Source: Fidelibacterota bacterium (GTDB lineage Bacteria; Fidelibacterota; UBA2242; JAFGTP01). Taken from it: 13,407 bases of DNA. The position numbers were made by a program, and so were the translations under genes. Under the pieces are notes generated by a model. The model was not told the origin of the DNA. It saw nothing but the letters and a program-made list of their open reading frames with translations, and ran no database searches. The DNA is taken from positions 1 through 13,407 of the forward strand of contig JAOZSG010000047.1 in assembly GCA_029939785.1 (NCBI GenBank). Direction: 5' to 3'. Positions 6,380-13,281 of the stretch are shown piece by piece (the first letter of the stretch is position 1; each line of letters opens with the position of its first letter).

Positions 6380-7810
6380 ATGTCAAAAGGTGTAACAAAA
6401 CAAAGCGTAGATTATTCCAAATGGTACACAGATGTAGTATTAAAAGCTGAACTTGCTGATTACGGCCCTGTTAAAGGTACAATGATTATTCGTCCTTATG
6501 GATATACAATCTGGGAAAAAATCAAAGAAGCTGCTGATAATATGTTCAAAGAAACCGGACATGTAAATGCATATTTTCCAATGTTTATTCCTGAAAGTTT
6601 TATGAAAAAAGAAGCTGAACATGTAGAAGGTTTTGCACCCGAATGTGCTGTTGTTACCCATGGTGGCGGGAAAAAACTCGAAGAATCACTCTATATTCGA
6701 CCTACTTCAGAAACGATTATCTGGTCTGCCTATAAAAAATGGATTAACTCCTACAGAGATTTACCAATCCTCATAAATCAATGGGCAAATGTTGTGCGCT
6801 GGGAAATGAGAACCCGTCTTTTTCTCAGAACTACAGAATTTCTATGGCAAGAAGGTCATACTGCTCATGCTACTGCAGAAGAAGCAGAAATCGAAACAAA
6901 AAAAATGGTCGAAGTTTATCGACAACTTGCAGAAGACTATATGGCAATGCCGGTCTGGGTAGGTGTCAAAACTGACGCAGAAAAATTCGCAGGTGCAGTT
7001 CATACATATTGTATTGAAGCAATGATGGGTGACAAAAAAGCACTTCAGGCTGGAACTTCTCATAATCTGGGACAAAATTTTGCAAAAGCTTTTGATGTAA
7101 CATTTTTGAGTAAAGATAATAAGCAGGAATACGTTTATGCAACAAGTTGGGGAGTAAGTACCAGGCTTGTTGGTGGATTAATCATGTGTCATGGTGATGA
7201 TAAAGGTTTGGTTTTGCCACCTAAAGTTGCACCATATCATGTTGTAATTATTCCGATTTGGAGAAAAGAAGAAGACCGTGTAGCAATTATGGAAAAAGTT
7301 GATTTACTCACCAAAGAATTCAAAGAAAAAGGAATTCGATATTTCGTAGATGATAATCCACAGCAATCACCCGGATGGAAATTTAATCAGTGGGAAATGA
7401 AGGGTGTTCCTCTAAGAATGGAAATCGGACCAAAAGATGTAGAAAAAGGACATACTGTAATTGTTCGCCGTGATATTAAATCTAAAGAATTTATCCCTTT
7501 TAAAGAGAGTAGTGATTATATTAAAAATTTATTGCCAATAATCCAGGATGGTCTTTTTCAAAAAGCTTTGAAATTCAGAGAAGAAAATACACATGTTGTT
7601 GAAAATTATGATGATTTTAAAACAGCTCTTAATAAAGGTGGATTCATAAAAGTTTTCTGGGCAGGAAGTGGCAAAGACGAGGAAAAAATTCAAAAAGAAA
7701 CAAAAGCAACAGTTCGTTGTATTCCTTTTGAACAAAATGATGGAACCGGAACTTGTTTTTATACAGGAAAACCTGCTGATAAAATCGCAATTTTTGCAAA
7801 GTCTTATTGA
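6380..7810 (+). CDS. proS: Proline-tRNA ligase, compact type without editing insertion
   Basis: This class II aminoacyl-tRNA synthetase activates proline with ATP and charges tRNA-Pro in the cytoplasm. The 476-residue protein matches the short archaeal/eukaryote-like ProS used by Bacteroidota, Thermus and others. The N-terminus (DYSKWYTDVVLKAEL) leads into the catalytic core, with RPTSE at 107-111, the motif 2 region RTTEFLWQEGHTAHAT at 150-165 and motif 3 TSWGVSTR at 255-262. An anticodon-binding domain starts near 286 (YHVVIIPIW). The C-terminal domain ends in the characteristic IFAKSY. Of the four zinc cysteines of Thermus ProS, only equivalents of two remain (C447, C459); the first pair is replaced around AGSGKD and the last is lost. 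This loss is usual in Bacteroidota-type enzymes as I recall them. It starts 13 bases after the PhoU-like gene, so it is probably co-transcribed with the phosphate genes. Confidence 0.98.
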   Translation: MSKGVTKQSVDYSKWYTDVVLKAELADYGPVKGTMIIRPYGYTIWEKIKEAADNMFKETGHVNAYFPMFIPESFMKKEAEHVEGFAPECAVVTHGGGKKLEESLYIRPTSETIIWSAYKKWINSYRDLPILINQWANVVRWEMRTRLFLRTTEFLWQEGHTAHATAEEAEIETKKMVEVYRQLAEDYMAMPVWVGVKTDAEKFAGAVHTYCIEAMMGDKKALQAGTSHNLGQNFAKAFDVTFLSKDNKQEYVYATSWGVSTRLVGGLIMCHGDDKGLVLPPKVAPYHVVIIPIWRKEEDRVAIMEKVDLLTKEFKEKGIRYFVDDNPQQSPGWKFNQWEMKGVPLRMEIGPKDVEKGHTVIVRRDIKSKEFIPFKESSDYIKNLLPIIQDGLFQKALKFREENTHVVENYDDFKTALNKGGFIKVFWAGSGKDEEKIQKETKATVRCIPFEQNDGTGTCFYTGKPADKIAIFAKSY

Positions 7811-7866
7811 TGGGTGTTTGATACTGGTTGCTGGGTACTGGAAACTAGCACCCAACAACTAATCCA
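7811..7866. repeat. Degenerate 7-base tandem array after proS
   Basis: Immediately after the proS stop the DNA falls into successive heptamers: TGGGTGT, TTGATAC, TGGTTGC, TGGGTAC, TGGAAAC, then TAGCACC, CAACAAC, TAATCCA. The first five follow a loose TGGNNAC pattern. The second half can pair back on the first: 7827-7836 with 7850-7859, one mismatch. The array is non-coding and may form a transcript-end hairpin. Two similar short-period arrays occur at 12273-12328 and 13156-13203. Confidence 0.5.
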
Positions 7867-7871
7867 AACCC

Positions 7872-7916
7872 GCCTAAACCATTTGATTCGCTTCGCTCAT
7901 TAAAAATGGGTTGGGC
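7872..7916. terminator. Long hairpin between proS and recO
   Basis: GCCTAAACCATTT (7872-7884) pairs with AAATGGGTTGGGC (7904-7916), 13 positions with one mismatch and one G-U pair, around a 19-base loop that contains TTCGCTTCGCTC. It ends 29 bases before the recO ATG. There is no T-tract, so this may be a processing or attenuation structure, or a small palindromic repeat, rather than a standard intrinsic terminator. Confidence 0.45.
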
Positions 7917-7945
7917 TAGTGAGAGCACGCAGCAAAGAGAAAACT

Positions 7946-8686
7946 ATGACATTAATAAAAACTGAAGCATTAATATTGAAGAATATTGCTTTTAAAGAGT
8001 CAAGTAGTATTCTTCAACTTTTTACCAAAGATTATGGTAGAGTTTCAGTTATTGCTAAAGGAGCAAAAAGATTTAAAAGTCAATTTCGTGGGTATCTGGA
8101 ACCATTAAATCATCTTTCTGTAATTTATGTTCATAAGCCTACTCGTGATATACAGATTCTAACTAATGTAGAAATTATTCATACTTTTATACCAAATATA
8201 AACAATATTGAAGCATCAACTTATGCTACTGCCATTTTAGAATTAATTACAAAGATAATTCATACAAATGAAGAGCAGGAATCTCTTTTTCAATTAACCT
8301 TAGATTCTTTAAATTTTATTGATAATAATTTAAAAAACTGTCAAACAGGATTTATCTATTTTTTATTACAGGCAATTAATTTATTAGGATTTAAACTTAA
8401 TCTGACACTATGCCCAATATGTTCCAATCTGATAAAAGATGGGTATTATAGCAGTTTTCATTATGAGTTGATTTGTGACCAATGTATGCAATCCGGAGAT
8501 ATTCAAATTAATAAAAACCAGATTGATTTTTTAAAAAAACTTGAATCTGATTTTAATCATGAAATCTCTTATATTGACACACCGAAAAATGGGAATAATA
8601 TAATTGATTTTTTACTTAATTATACTGGTCATCATTTTGAAATCTATCCAAAATTAAAAAGTTTGGATTTACTAAAATATTTATAA
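7946..8686 (+). CDS. recO: DNA repair protein RecO
   Basis: RecO works in the RecFOR pathway: it binds SSB-coated single-stranded DNA, helps load RecA and anneals strands. The 246-residue protein starts with the OB-fold domain typical of the family (TEALILKNIAFKESSSILQLFTKDYGRVSVIAKGAKR across 6-42). A helical domain (about 88-150) and a zinc site follow, the latter formed by CPIC (156-159) and CDQC (177-180), all four cysteines intact. The length is normal for the family. I chose the ATG at 7946 because MTLIKTEALIL matches the family N-terminus. The GTG at 7919 would add nine residues encoded partly next to the hairpin. The ribosome site is only a weak AAAGAGA. The rhomboid gene follows 23 bases downstream, so the two probably share a transcript. 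Confidence 0.93.
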   Translation: MTLIKTEALILKNIAFKESSSILQLFTKDYGRVSVIAKGAKRFKSQFRGYLEPLNHLSVIYVHKPTRDIQILTNVEIIHTFIPNINNIEASTYATAILELITKIIHTNEEQESLFQLTLDSLNFIDNNLKNCQTGFIYFLLQAINLLGFKLNLTLCPICSNLIKDGYYSSFHYELICDQCMQSGDIQINKNQIDFLKKLESDFNHEISYIDTPKNGNNIIDFLLNYTGHHFEIYPKLKSLDLLKYL

Positions 8687-8709
8687 CTTAAAAATAAACA
8701 CAGGAAAAT

Positions 8710-9588
8710 ATGTCTATATATAATTTTGATAATAAATACAATAATAGTTTTGTAAAACCGAGATTATTTAAAGGTATAATAAGAAATTTAATTATTGCAA
8801 ATGCAATAGTATTTCTCTTAACAACATTACTAAGACCAATAATGAATACCTATGCTATTTTTGGGCTTGTTCCAAAACTTGTATGGACAAATGGATTCAT
8901 CTGGCAATTTTTTACATATATGTTTATGCACGGAAGTTTTAGTCATATTCTAATCAATATGTTTATTCTATGGATGTTTGGCATGGAGTTAGAAAATTAC
9001 TGGGGCAAAAAAGAGTTTTTGAAATACTATCTAATTACCGGTATCGGATCTGGTTTTCTCACTTTTCTTTTTAGTATGAACTCTACTATTCCAGTTGTTG
9101 GTGCTAGTGGTGCAATTTATGGACTATTACTTGCCTTTGGTCTGATGTTTCCGGAAAGAAAAATTTACATCTATTTTTTAATTCCAGTCCGAGCAAAATA
9201 CTTTGTAATGATAATGGGAGCAATAACTTTCTTTTCTTCAATTTCGCCAAATACCAGCAATATCAGTCATCTTACACATTTAGGCGGTCTTATTGTCGGA
9301 TATGTATATTTAAGAAAAAATATGCTTTGGAAGAAAATTATTTCCTATTTCCCAAACATCAAGTTTACTAATCCTTTTAAAAATATTATCAGGAAAAGTA
9401 AAATAAACACTAATTCTGATTATCAACAAACCGCTGGTTATAACACCGACGAAACAATGCGTGAACAGGTAGATATTATTCTTGATAAGATTAATCTTAA
9501 TGGATATGATAGTCTGTCGGAACAGGATAAGAGAACACTTTTTCTTGCAAGTCAATATTTTGCTCATAAAGAGAAGAAAAAAGATTAA
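8710..9588 (+). CDS. Rhomboid family intramembrane serine protease
   Basis: The 292-residue membrane protease cleaves other membrane proteins within or near their transmembrane helices. Six helices span about 25-200. Active-site features are complete: HGSFSHILIN at 74-83, whose final Asn helps form the oxyanion hole; GASG at 131-134 with nucleophile Ser133; and SHLTHLGGLIVG at 186-197 with catalytic His190. After a basic linker (202-232) comes a soluble cytoplasmic tail whose end (about 245-285, DEILDKIN-like: VDIILDKINLNGYDSLSEQDK) matches the short helical tail common in Bacteroidota-type rhomboids. The start has AGGA (8702-8705), 4 bases before the ATG. The substrate cannot be predicted. 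Confidence 0.95.
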   Translation: MSIYNFDNKYNNSFVKPRLFKGIIRNLIIANAIVFLLTTLLRPIMNTYAIFGLVPKLVWTNGFIWQFFTYMFMHGSFSHILINMFILWMFGMELENYWGKKEFLKYYLITGIGSGFLTFLFSMNSTIPVVGASGAIYGLLLAFGLMFPERKIYIYFLIPVRAKYFVMIMGAITFFSSISPNTSNISHLTHLGGLIVGYVYLRKNMLWKKIISYFPNIKFTNPFKNIIRKSKINTNSDYQQTAGYNTDETMREQVDIILDKINLNGYDSLSEQDKRTLFLASQYFAHKEKKKD

Positions 9589-9593
9589 TCAGT

Positions 9594-9633
9594 AGTTTTG
9601 ATCTAAATGAAGCAGATCTAATTTACCAAAACT
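9594..9633 (+). terminator. Possible hairpin after the rhomboid gene
   Basis: AGTTTTG (9594-9600) can pair with CAAAACT (9627-9633), and GATCT/AGATC pair inside (9600-9604 with 9614-9618). It starts 6 bases after the rhomboid stop. The base of the stem is AT-rich and interrupted, and no long T-tract follows, so support is weak. Confidence 0.25.
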
Positions 9634-9745
9634 TTAAATAGCAACACAAATTATAGTTGAAGTATTCATAGTAATACCTAATATTATGAAAAATTACAAT
9701 ACTTTCAAAGAATCCCTTTTTAGGAAAATCATTAAAAGGTAGTTT

Positions 9746-9761
9746 TCAAACTTCTGTTTGA
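9746..9761 (-). terminator. Possible hairpin after the sorting-domain protein gene
   Basis: TCAAAC and GTTTGA form a perfect 6-base stem around a 4-base loop, 12 bases beyond the stop of the minus-strand gene. On the minus strand it is followed by an A-run and then CTTTT, which is a poor T-tract. Confidence 0.3.
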
Positions 9762-9773
9762 TGTTAAATAGTC

Positions 9774-10547
9774 TTATTTTATCAACAAACATTTTTTCAC
9801 ATCTATGAAGTCATCTGTTGTAATTTTGTAAAAGTAAACACCTGATGGAATATTTAGTGCAGTCCAATTAACTTTATGATTACCAGAATTTTTAATGTCA
9901 TTTACTAAAGTATCAATTAATCTTCCTGAAATATCATAAATAGATATAGATACATGATTTCTCTTTGGTAAAGTGTATGAAATAAGAGTGGTAGGATTAA
10001 AAGGATTTGGATAATTTTGTGAAAGATAGAATCTATCTTTCATTTGTATATGATCGATATCTGCATATATTTCTGCATGGAACAATTGAGAAATAGAATC
10101 AATAAGTGTATCATTGTTAAAAACCATAAGTTTTAAATTAAAATATCCAAATAAATAAAGTGTAGTATCTGAAGGTATTTTGTACTCAATAGTGTCCCAC
10201 CATGTTTTTATTGGTTGATACCATAACTCGTAATTATTTGATTTTAAAGAAACTGATATTTCAAAACCACAGATATTTGTTTCATTAAAAACATAGATAC
10301 TGTCAGAATATAAGAGCTCGAAATTTGTGTCAGTCGAAAATAAAATTGAATCTGGTTGTGATGAATTATTATTTTTAAAATTAACATTAAGGTTTGGTGT
10401 ACAACAGCCTCCATAATAAAATACTGTATCTGTAGATGGGAAGAATTCAATATTATCACTTGCTGCAATGAAATTATTTTGTCCAAAACTAAATACAATA
10501 AAAGCAGAAAGTAAAAATATTAATTTAATTCCATTTAAATTAGTCAT
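9774..10547 (-). CDS. Secreted protein with C-terminal sorting-type (FlgD-like/T9SS-like) domain
   Basis: The 257-residue protein has a signal peptide (hydrophobic core about 8-22, IKLIFLLSAFIVFSFG). A middle region (30-165) is beta-rich and unrecognised, with a CC pair at 48-49 and another Cys at 93. A conserved C-terminal domain (about 172-257) follows. That domain starts YLSQNYPNPFNPTTLISYTL and continues with VSISIYDISGRLIDTL and SGVYFYKITT. This is the pattern of the type IX sorting/FlgD-Ig-like tails found across FCB bacteria, used for export over the outer membrane and surface attachment. Whether this organism uses the type IX system is not shown here. GGGAG (10554-10558) precedes the ATG by 6 bases. 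It lies 11 bases downstream of the barrel-like gene and is probably co-transcribed with it. Confidence 0.85.
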   Translation of the reverse strand: MTNLNGIKLIFLLSAFIVFSFGQNNFIAASDNIEFFPSTDTVFYYGGCCTPNLNVNFKNNNSSQPDSILFSTDTNFELLYSDSIYVFNETNICGFEISVSLKSNNYELWYQPIKTWWDTIEYKIPSDTTLYLFGYFNLKLMVFNNDTLIDSISQLFHAEIYADIDHIQMKDRFYLSQNYPNPFNPTTLISYTLPKRNHVSISIYDISGRLIDTLVNDIKNSGNHKVNWTALNIPSGVYFYKITTDDFIDVKKCLLIK

Positions 10548-10558
10548 AATTTTCTCCC

Positions 10559-11203
10559 TTAAAATATAATCCCAACCAACATACGGATATTCTTTTGCCT
10601 GTAGGTAACATTATCTTTTATGGATTCTTCAGCAAAATTATTTATGCTTCTCCAACTCTCTATGGTTAGGCTAATTTTTTTATATTGATAACTGGTTCTG
10701 ATTCCCCAATCCCAACAGTTTTCATTCATATTACCCAACCAACTAACACTTTCCCAGGATCTTTCATCGTCTTTAGCACCGAGCAAAGAACCATAATTAT
10801 CTGCATATGCTAAGCCTATTCTGTTATATTTAACTCCAATTCCAAATGAGAAATCTTTTATATAATATAATGGTATTACTCCAATTTCTAAGGAGAGAAT
10901 CGACATTTTTGATTTATATCCATTTGATTCTTCTTTTGATTTTCCACCATTGATTGTCAATCCTGAAAATGTAAAAATTGGAATACGTTTAAGCAAACCA
11001 AACTGATAGGTTAATCTAAATGTTGGTGTTACAAATAAAGCATCTCTGTTATCAGTACCCGGATAATTAGATGATTTTTCTTCCATATAACACTCATTAT
11101 GACCGAATCCAACCTCTATTCCAATTCCTTTGCGATATTTCAAGTCTTGAGAATATAAATTAATCGCGAAAAAAAATATTATTATAAAAAGAATGTGTTT
11201 CAT
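10559..11203 (-). CDS. Probable outer-membrane beta-barrel protein
   Basis: The 214-residue protein begins with a signal peptide (MKHILFIIIFFFAINLYSQ, likely cleavage after the S at 18). The mature part alternates polar and hydrophobic residues in amphipathic strands (GIGIEVGFGH, VTPTFRLTYQFGL, LSLEIGVIPLYYI, FSFGIGVKYNRIG, WGIRTSYQYKKISLTIESW). It ends in a strand closing with Phe (IRMLVGIIF), the classic outer-membrane insertion signal. The size suits an 8- to 10-strand barrel. No specific family is recognised. It is the first gene of a two-gene unit with the sorting-domain protein. The ribosome site is weak. Confidence is good for a secreted barrel-like protein and low for any role. Confidence 0.72.
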   Translation of the reverse strand: MKHILFIIIFFFAINLYSQDLKYRKGIGIEVGFGHNECYMEEKSSNYPGTDNRDALFVTPTFRLTYQFGLLKRIPIFTFSGLTINGGKSKEESNGYKSKMSILSLEIGVIPLYYIKDFSFGIGVKYNRIGLAYADNYGSLLGAKDDERSWESVSWLGNMNENCWDWGIRTSYQYKKISLTIESWRSINNFAEESIKDNVTYRQKNIRMLVGIIF

Positions 11204-11328
11204 AGAAATTCACTTATATTTATTATTGTTATCATTTCAAATTTATTGAAGATAGTTATTATTTATTTAAAACCAAAATGTCTTGTAAAAAATAACATAT
11301 TATATAAATTTGGCTAAGGAGGATAATT
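11204..11328. promoter_or_regulatory. Short divergent intergenic region
   Basis: This 125-base AT-rich gap lies between the divergently transcribed barrel-like gene and SGNH-like gene and must hold both promoters. No -35/-10 pair with good spacing stands out by eye. Confidence 0.4.
11316..11322 (+). promoter_or_regulatory. Strong consensus Shine-Dalgarno site
   Basis: AAGGAGG lies exactly 6 bases before ATG 11329. It is the best ribosome site in the window and suggests high translation of the secreted protein that follows. Confidence 0.8.
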
Positions 11329-12270
11329 ATGTATACAAGAAAAAAAATTACAGCAGTGTATCAATTATTAATATCTCTAATTATGATTTTTGTGTTTGTT
11401 ACACAATATAGTTGTGATTCGACAACGAAATTAACAAAACGGGAAAATTATTTTATTGATATTACAAAATCGAGTATAACTATTGATCATCGCAGTGTTA
11501 ATATTACTAAAATACCGGAATCAGCCATTCTTGCGGCAAAAGAGGGACTTCATATAGCCTATGGTCATACATCTCACGGAAGTCAATTAATTACCGGAAT
11601 GAACGGGCTTGTATCCTTTACCAATAATGGAGGAAAAGGTTTAAGTTTACCAAATAATATTTTTAATTGGAATAATGGTGGTTCAGATGGAGCATTAGAT
11701 TTACATGACAAAGCAATGGATGGAGATGTTGGCTATTATCCGGCATGGGTTAATAATACAAAAGAATACCTGGATGATCCGGCAAATTCTGATGTAAACG
11801 TCATAATGTGGTCATGGTGTGGACAGGTAAGTCAAAAACACAAAAGTGATAAACTCTGGGATGAATTTCTCAAACCAATGACAGAATTGGAAGAACAATA
11901 TCCAAATGTTGCATTTGTTTATATGACAGGGCATGTGGATATTGAAGTCGATTCTGATAATAAAGCCGCAAATGATGATATCAGAACTTTTTGCGAAGAG
12001 AATAATAAAATCCTTTACGATTTCGCTGATATTGAAAGATATGATCCTGATGGAAATTATTATGAATTTGTAAATGATAATTGTGATTATTATAATGCTC
12101 AAGGTAATAAATTAGGAAACTGGGCAACAGAATGGCAAAATTCACATACTGAGGGTGTTGATTGGTATAATTGCAGTTCTGCTCACAGTGAACCCATAAA
12201 TGCAAATCAAAAAGCCTATGCAGCATGGTGGTTGTTTGCCCGAATAGCAGGCTGGGATGGGGAGAGTTAG
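11329..12270 (+). CDS. Secreted, possibly lipid-anchored protein with SGNH-hydrolase-like layout
   Basis: The 313-residue protein has an N-terminal hydrophobic signal (about 11-27) followed by Cys29 (YSC), possibly a relaxed lipobox; Ser at -1 fits, Gln at -3 does not. The rest follows the order of an SGNH/GDSL esterase fold. A strand leads into GHTSHGS (79-85) at the nucleophile block. Later come a strand NVIMWSWCGQ (157-166) where the G-x-N-D block would lie, a helix, then the strand VAFVYMTGHVD (194-204), ILYDFADIERYDP (228-240), and finally SSAHSEPINANQKAYAAWWLFARIAGW (283-309), resembling the catalytic-His block and terminal helix. The canonical GDS, GxND and DxxH residues are not conserved, so the candidate triad (Ser82, His286) is inference. 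It could be an esterase on envelope or extracellular glycans, or a related non-enzymatic fold. It has no operon partner on its strand. Confidence 0.6.
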   Translation: MYTRKKITAVYQLLISLIMIFVFVTQYSCDSTTKLTKRENYFIDITKSSITIDHRSVNITKIPESAILAAKEGLHIAYGHTSHGSQLITGMNGLVSFTNNGGKGLSLPNNIFNWNNGGSDGALDLHDKAMDGDVGYYPAWVNNTKEYLDDPANSDVNVIMWSWCGQVSQKHKSDKLWDEFLKPMTELEEQYPNVAFVYMTGHVDIEVDSDNKAANDDIRTFCEENNKILYDFADIERYDPDGNYYEFVNDNCDYYNAQGNKLGNWATEWQNSHTEGVDWYNCSSAHSEPINANQKAYAAWWLFARIAGWDGES

Positions 12271-12272
12271 GA

Positions 12273-12328
12273 GAGTTTGAAGTTTAGAGTTGTGAGTTTA
12301 GAGTTGCGAGTTGCAAGTTTAGAGTAAC
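12273..12328. repeat. Degenerate 7-base tandem array (eight units) after the SGNH-like gene
   Basis: Eight consecutive heptamers fit [GA]AGTT[TG]N with little drift: GAGTTTG, AAGTTTA, GAGTTGT, GAGTTTA, GAGTTGC, GAGTTGC, AAGTTTA, GAGTAAC. The array starts two bases after the stop codon, and a related heptamer (GAGTTAG, 12264-12270) is part of the last coding codons and stop. The rest of the gap to 12442 is AT-rich and holds only a weak ATAATT/AATTAT palindrome at 12398-12412. Confidence 0.7.
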
Positions 12329-12442
12329 TGGTTTATTTAATTATTCCGCTACAATACTTGATAATTCTTTCTTTCATAATAATTGATTGATTCTATAATA
12401 ATTCAGAATTATAATTTAGTTCTGTTTGGAATTTCATAGAGA

Positions 12443-13021
12443 TTATTCTTTTTGTTTGAAGTATGGCAGTTTATTAATAGTATATTGCTGCAACTTATAA
12501 ACTCCAAATCCAATAGAAATACCCAACAATGTTCCTCCCAATATATCCCCCGGATAATGTACTCCCAGATATATACGACTATAAGAAACTACTGCTGCCC
12601 AAATCAAAATAAACCATGTAAATTTTTTGTTTTTAAATAGTAGCGAGAGAAAACTTGCAGCTGCAAATGTATTAGCTGCATGAGATGACACAAATCCGTA
12701 TTTCCCTCCACATTTATTCCGCACAAGATGAATTAATTCTTTTAGTACTTCTTCTCGGCATGGGCGTAATCTTTGAAATACATTTTTAAAGCATTGTACA
12801 GATATCTGATCAGCCAATACTATAAGGATTATTATAGCAGGAATTATTATTATGGATTTTCGTTTATATCGCAAAATTATAAATCCGATTAGAAAGAGAT
12901 AAAAAGGATACCAACTGGATTTTGCACTTATCCACCACATGATATTATCCCAGAATGGAGAGTGAATAGAATTTAGAAATAGAAATATATTGGTATCAAT
13001 TGCGTTGAGAAATTCGAGCAT
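12443..13021 (-). CDS. PAP2 family membrane lipid phosphatase
   Basis: The 192-residue integral membrane protein has about five helices (near 37-52, 55-75, 110-128, 133-150, 160-178). All three PAP2 motifs are present: K-x6-RP (K79 to R86-P87, KNVFQRLRP); the SSH form of PSGH (FVSSHAANTFAAA, H114); and SR-x5-H-x3-D (S148, R149, H155, D159; SRIYLGVHYPGD). The family removes phosphate from lipid phosphates such as undecaprenyl diphosphate or phosphatidic acid on the outer face of the inner membrane. The close match to compact Bacteroidota PAP2 proteins suggests recycling of the cell-wall lipid carrier or lipid A modification; the sequence does not decide which. The start ATG has only a weak purine-rich ribosome site. 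It is transcribed toward the SGNH-like gene and has no same-strand neighbour in the window. Confidence 0.93.
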   Translation of the reverse strand: MLEFLNAIDTNIFLFLNSIHSPFWDNIMWWISAKSSWYPFYLFLIGFIILRYKRKSIIIIPAIIILIVLADQISVQCFKNVFQRLRPCREEVLKELIHLVRNKCGGKYGFVSSHAANTFAAASFLSLLFKNKKFTWFILIWAAVVSYSRIYLGVHYPGDILGGTLLGISIGFGVYKLQQYTINKLPYFKQKE

Positions 13022-13281
13022 AATTTTCTTTCATTTTTTGTAAATTTCATTAATTAACCTAATATTTTTGAATGACTTTAAATTACTTTTTAAATTTACT
13101 TAAAAGAGTGAATAGTCTCAAGATATAATTTTTCTTTGTTTGATATCATTTCTTTAATAATCCACTCTTCTATTACTCCAACATTCAAACACTCCATTCA
13201 AAACAAATTCATTCTCCAATTTAAATTTCATATATTATAAATTTATTATTTAACTTTTGTAAAAGTACTCATGTCTAAACT
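13022..13281. other. AT-rich gene-free stretch upstream of the PAP2 gene
   Basis: About 260 bases without a credible ORF. It should contain the minus-strand promoter of the PAP2 gene, but no clear elements stand out. It holds the short-period array at 13156-13203. Confidence 0.5.
13156..13203. repeat. Degenerate 8-base tandem array
   Basis: Consecutive octamers AATAATCC, ACTCTTCT, ATTACTCC, AACATTCA, AACACTCC, ATTCAAAA share a loose A-N-Y-W-Y-T-C-C pattern. On the minus strand it reads as GGAGTGTT-TGAATGTT-GGAGTAAT-type units. It is weaker than the heptamer array at 12273 but of the same style. Confidence 0.4.

Noticed and set aside
7919..7945. Longer recO N-terminus from GTG 7919
   Set aside because: The extra residues (MRARSKEKT) do not fit the family, and ATG 7946 gives the normal RecO start.
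12398..12412. ATAATT/AATTAT palindrome as a terminator between convergent genes
   Set aside because: It is all A-T in the stem with a 3-base loop and no T-tract; too weak in such AT-rich DNA.
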